DNA from: Actinomycetospora succinea
GTDB taxonomy: Bacteria > Actinomycetota > Actinomycetes > Mycobacteriales > Pseudonocardiaceae
NCBI RefSeq assembly: GCF_004363095.1
Contig: NZ_SNYO01000001.1
Coordinates: 1,054,001 to 1,118,000 of the forward strand
DNA length: 64,000 nucleotides
Direction of reading: 5' to 3'
The notes below the pieces were generated by a model that made no database searches, was not told where the DNA came from, and saw only the letters and a list, made by a program, of their open reading frames with translations. Below, piece by piece: positions 61,480 to 64,000 of this stretch. Position 1 is the first letter of the stretch. Each line of letters begins with the position of its first letter. A program made the translations under genes and the position numbers.

Positions 61480-62607
61480 ATGGACCTGTCGCGCACCCGT
61501 GAGATCTTCGAGCGGCCGGGCCCGTTCGCGACGGTCTACCTGGAGGCCGTGCAGGCCGGGGAGAACTCGGCGAAGCAGGTCGAGCTGCGCTGGAGGGACC
61601 TGCAGAAGCAGCTCAAGGAGGCCGGCGCCGACGACAAGACGCTCGCCGCGCTGGACGACGAGCTGGGCGGCGAGCGTGCCGGCTCGGTCACCGGCGTCGG
61701 TCGCGTCCTGGTGGCGTCCGCGGACGGCGTGCTCTTCGACGACGAGGTCGAGGCCGTCGACGCGGCGGGCGACATCGCCGTCTGGTCGCCGCTGCCCGAG
61801 CTCGGCCGGTACTACCGCAGCCAGACCGGCTCGGTCCGCGTGCTGCTCGCCGTGGTCGACCAGACCGGCGGCGACCTGTACCAGGTGATCGCCGACAACA
61901 GCGAGGGCGCCCGCGAGCTCTCCGAGGAGACGATCAAGGGCCAGGCCATCGAGACCGTGCACAAGGCGCGGGGTGGCGGTCCCGGCAACCGCACGCGGCA
62001 GAACCGCCACGAGATGGCGTCGTACGAGAACGCCGACGAGGTGGTCAAGGGCATCCGCAGCGCGGTCAAGCAGTTCCGCCCCGAGGTCATCGTCCTGGCC
62101 GGCGAGGTCCAGGGCCGCTCCTCGGTGCGCAACGAGCTGCCCGGCGACCTCGCCGACATCACCCGCGAGATCGAGGCCGGCAGCCGGGCCGCCGGCGCGT
62201 CGGAGGACGCGCTCGAGGACGAGATGCTCACGGCCGCCGGCGTCGTCGCCACCGAGCGCGAGACGCGCGTGCGCCAACGCTTCGAGGAGGGCAAGGGCCA
62301 CGCCAACGCGGTCGAGGGCCTCGAGCCGGTCCTCGAGGCCGCCCGCACCGGCGCCGTCGACACGCTGCTGCTGGTCGACGGCCAGGAGGTGCCCGGGGAG
62401 CTCTACGTCGGTTCCTCGCCCGAGCAGATCTCCACCGACCCGGCCAACCTGAAGGAGATGTCCGACGTCGAGCCCGTCGCCCGGCCCGCCGAGCAGGTGC
62501 TGCTGCGCGCCGTCGGCGCGCTCGGCGGCGACGTCCAGGTCCTCGGCGGTGGCGCCGAGCTCCAGGACGGCGTCGGCGCGAACCTGCGCTTCCCGACCGG
62601 GAGCTGA
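61480..62607 (+). CDS. Rv2629-like (baeRF family) protein
   Basis: A 375-residue protein: MDLSRTREIFERPGPFATVYLEAVQAGENSAKQVELRWRDLQKQLKEAGADDKTLAALDDEL, a middle domain with LLAVVDQTGGDLYQVIADNSEGARE and KGGGPGNRTRQNRHEMASYENADEV-like basic loop (RTRQNRHE), and a C-terminal Rossmann-like segment RTGAVDTLLLVDG. This matches Rv2629-like proteins, which belong to the bacterial archaeo-eukaryotic release factor (baeRF) group, possibly acting on stalled ribosome peptidyl-tRNA. AGAGGAGG precedes ATG. It is divergent from the fumarase operon. Confidence 0.75.
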   Translation: MDLSRTREIFERPGPFATVYLEAVQAGENSAKQVELRWRDLQKQLKEAGADDKTLAALDDELGGERAGSVTGVGRVLVASADGVLFDDEVEAVDAAGDIAVWSPLPELGRYYRSQTGSVRVLLAVVDQTGGDLYQVIADNSEGARELSEETIKGQAIETVHKARGGGPGNRTRQNRHEMASYENADEVVKGIRSAVKQFRPEVIVLAGEVQGRSSVRNELPGDLADITREIEAGSRAAGASEDALEDEMLTAAGVVATERETRVRQRFEEGKGHANAVEGLEPVLEAARTGAVDTLLLVDGQEVPGELYVGSSPEQISTDPANLKEMSDVEPVARPAEQVLLRAVGALGGDVQVLGGGAELQDGVGANLRFPTGS

Positions 62608-62628
62608 TCTCCGCCACCGCCGTACGAC

Positions 62629-62675
62629 ACGAACGCGCCGTTCGCTGCTCCCAGCGCAGCGAACGGCGCGTTCGT
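62629..62675. terminator. Bidirectional hairpin built from GCAGCGAAC-type repeats
   Basis: Perfect 20-bp arms (62629-62648 and 62656-62675) with a seven-base loop TCCCAGC. Each arm carries the GCAGCGAAC/GTTCGCTGC motif. It lies between the convergent baeRF-like and kynureninase genes. Confidence 0.8.
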
Positions 62676-62677
62676 TG

Positions 62678-63841
62678 TTACTGGACCAGCCCCGCCAGTT
62701 CCCGCGCCGCGGTGCGGGCGTCGTCGACGGTCACGTACGGCGCCGCGAAGCCGAAGCGCAGCAGGTCCGGCGGCCGGGCGTCGACGACGACGCCGCGCCG
62801 GGCCAGCGCCGCGCACAGGCCCTCGGCGTCGCGGACCCGGACCGCGACGTGCCCGCCCCGGCGCTCGTGCGCGCGCGGGGTGACGACGTCCGCGGCGTCC
62901 GGCAGCGCCTCGAGGAACGCGTCGCCGAGCGCCAGGGACGCGGCGCGGACACCGGCGAGGTCAGGGCTGTCGGGGCCGTCGAACACCCCGAGCGCCCCGT
63001 CGAGCGCGAGCATCGAGAGCATCGGCGGGGTCCCGATGCGCAGGCGCCCGACGCCCGGCGCCGGCGTCCACGCCTCGGTCATCGCGAACGGGTCGGCGTG
63101 CCCGGTCCAGCCGGTGAGCGGCGGGTCGAGGACGTCGTGGTGGCGGGCCGCGACGTAGGCGAACGCCGGCGCGCCGGGCCCGCCGTTGAGGTACTTGTAC
63201 GTGCAGCCCACCGCGAGGTCGACGTCGAGCGCGTCGAGGGCCACCGGCATCACGCCCACCGCGTGCGAGAGGTCGACGAGCACGACGGCGCCGGCCTCGT
63301 GGGCGCGCTCGACGATCGCCGCGAGGTCCCAGCGCTCGCCGGTCCGGAAGTCGACGGCGGGCACGGCGACCACCGCGGTGTCGGCGTCCGGGACCATCGC
63401 GTCGGGCGAGGCGGTGCGCAGCTCGAGACCCGTCAGGCGCGCCACCGACGCGGCGAGGTAGCGGTCGGTGGGGAAGTGGCCGCCGTCGGAGACCAGCACG
63501 CTGCGCCCGGGACGCAGCCGGGCGGCGGCAATCAGCGCGCCGAAGAGCTGCACCGACGTCGAGTCGCCGACGACGACCTGCCCCGGCGCCGCCCCGACCA
63601 GCGCGCCCACCCGGTCCCCGAGGCGCTGCGGGGTCGCCCACCAGCCGCAGTCCTCCCAGCCCGCGACGCCGACCGCCGCCCACTGCTCGTCGACGGCGGC
63701 CAGCAGGGCCGTCCGCGCGGCGCGGGGCTGCGCGCCGAGGGAGTTGCCGGCGAGGTAGACCGCGTCGGAGCCGTCGGGCGCGCGGGGCAGGACGAAGTCG
63801 GTGCGCGCGAACCCGGGCTCAGGCGAACTGTTCGAGGGCAC
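62678..63841 (-). CDS. kynU: Kynureninase
   Basis: A 387-residue PLP enzyme (aminotransferase fold) that cleaves kynurenine to anthranilate and alanine. Signature regions are [34 protein letters not shown], the substrate and PLP segments [36 protein letters not shown], and the PLP lysine in [21 protein letters not shown] 63841 overlaps the transhydrogenase stop by 23 bases. No other kynurenine genes (TDO, formamidase) are nearby. Confidence 0.9.
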   Translation of the reverse strand: MPSNSSPEPGFARTDFVLPRAPDGSDAVYLAGNSLGAQPRAARTALLAAVDEQWAAVGVAGWEDCGWWATPQRLGDRVGALVGAAPGQVVVGDSTSVQLFGALIAAARLRPGRSVLVSDGGHFPTDRYLAASVARLTGLELRTASPDAMVPDADTAVVAVPAVDFRTGERWDLAAIVERAHEAGAVVLVDLSHAVGVMPVALDALDVDLAVGCTYKYLNGGPGAPAFAYVAARHHDVLDPPLTGWTGHADPFAMTEAWTPAPGVGRLRIGTPPMLSMLALDGALGVFDGPDSPDLAGVRAASLALGDAFLEALPDAADVVTPRAHERRGGHVAVRVRDAEGLCAALARRGVVVDARPPDLLRFGFAAPYVTVDDARTAARELAGLVQ

Positions 63842-64000
63842 GGATCTTGTTCGTCGCGTCGAGCGCGGCGACCTTGTAGGCCTCGGACAGCGTCGGGTAG
63901 TTCAGGACGGCGTCGACGAGGTAGTCGACGGTCCCGCCACACCCCATGATCGCCTGCCCGATGTGCACCAGCTCGGTGGCCGAGGTGCCGAACACGTGCA
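63819..64000 (-). CDS. sthA: Soluble pyridine nucleotide transhydrogenase, C-terminal part (partial)
   Basis: Only the last 60 residues are in the window: [60 protein letters not shown], closely matching the C-terminal dimerisation domain of the Si-specific NAD(P)(+) transhydrogenase SthA. The N-terminal FAD domain is beyond the window. It is followed by the overlapping kynureninase gene. Confidence 0.85.
   Translation of the reverse strand, partial: HVFGTSATELVHIGQAIMGCGGTVDYLVDAVLNYPTLSEAYKVAALDATNKIRALEQFA

Overview
The window is chromosomal DNA of a very GC-rich actinobacterium, most likely a member of the Pseudonocardiales (Actinomycetospora/Pseudonocardia-like). The evidence is the extreme G/C bias at third codon positions, frequent GTG starts, LexA boxes of the TCGAAC-N4-GTTCGA type, the gene orders DUF3046-recA-recX / gluABCD / miaB / DUF349 / miaA / dapF / hflX / lexA / nrdR / nrdJ that match mycobacteria and corynebacteria, and Actinobacteria-only families (DUF3046, BTAD regulators, DUF5753/DUF397 pairs, Sdh1-type succinate dehydrogenase). 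The genus is inference. I saw no rRNA, tRNA, insertion sequence, prophage or CRISPR array.

Layout. 1-4.4 kb: partial membrane-sensor N-terminus, GT-C glycosyltransferase, DUF3046, recA with a LexA box, recX. 4.7-8.4 kb: three-gene succinate dehydrogenase operon ending in a perfect 18-bp hairpin. 8.5-15.9 kb: gluABCD glutamate-type ABC importer, facing a two-component system and an orphan TAXI binding lipoprotein. 16-26.7 kb: tRNA modification and housekeeping block (miaB, DUF349, miaA, dapF, hflX), interrupted by a TetR/DHA2 efflux operon. 26.8-29.9 kb: LysR, small membrane protein, FadR-type GntR plus MFS. 29.9-35.5 kb: lexA, a divergent SOS-type LysM protein, nrdR and the B12-dependent ribonucleotide reductase nrdJ. 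35.6-49.5 kb: large BTAD/AAA regulator, a nucleotidyltransferase/HipA-like kinase/DUF3037 operon, PEP synthase, a phytase-like lipoprotein, patatin, MFS exporter, TetR/VOC pair, GNAT. 49.5-52.4 kb: accessory-looking stretch of small regulators with lower third-position GC. 52.4-64 kb: prolyl oligopeptidase, MetX-like and alpha/beta hydrolases, PadR, dienelactone hydrolase, nuclease-type EEP, cupin, two-subunit class I fumarase, baeRF-like protein, kynureninase and the C-terminus of a soluble transhydrogenase.

How the genes work together. RecA, LexA and the LysM protein form an SOS circuit with recognisable LexA boxes at all three promoters. NrdR would control NrdJ, and Sdh and fumarase are consecutive TCA steps. 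Several transporters and enzymes sit next to their likely regulators (TetR-DHA2, GntR-MFS, TetR-VOC).

The most interesting non-coding signals are these: two back-to-back SOS boxes in a 36-bp perfect palindrome; a predicted three-way-junction RNA whose closing stem holds the ribosome binding site of a DUF397 gene; one operator shared by a ribbon-helix-helix gene and a distant 55-aa membrane protein gene; and two families of interspersed palindromic repeats, one of which also lies inside the coding sequence of the BTAD regulator.
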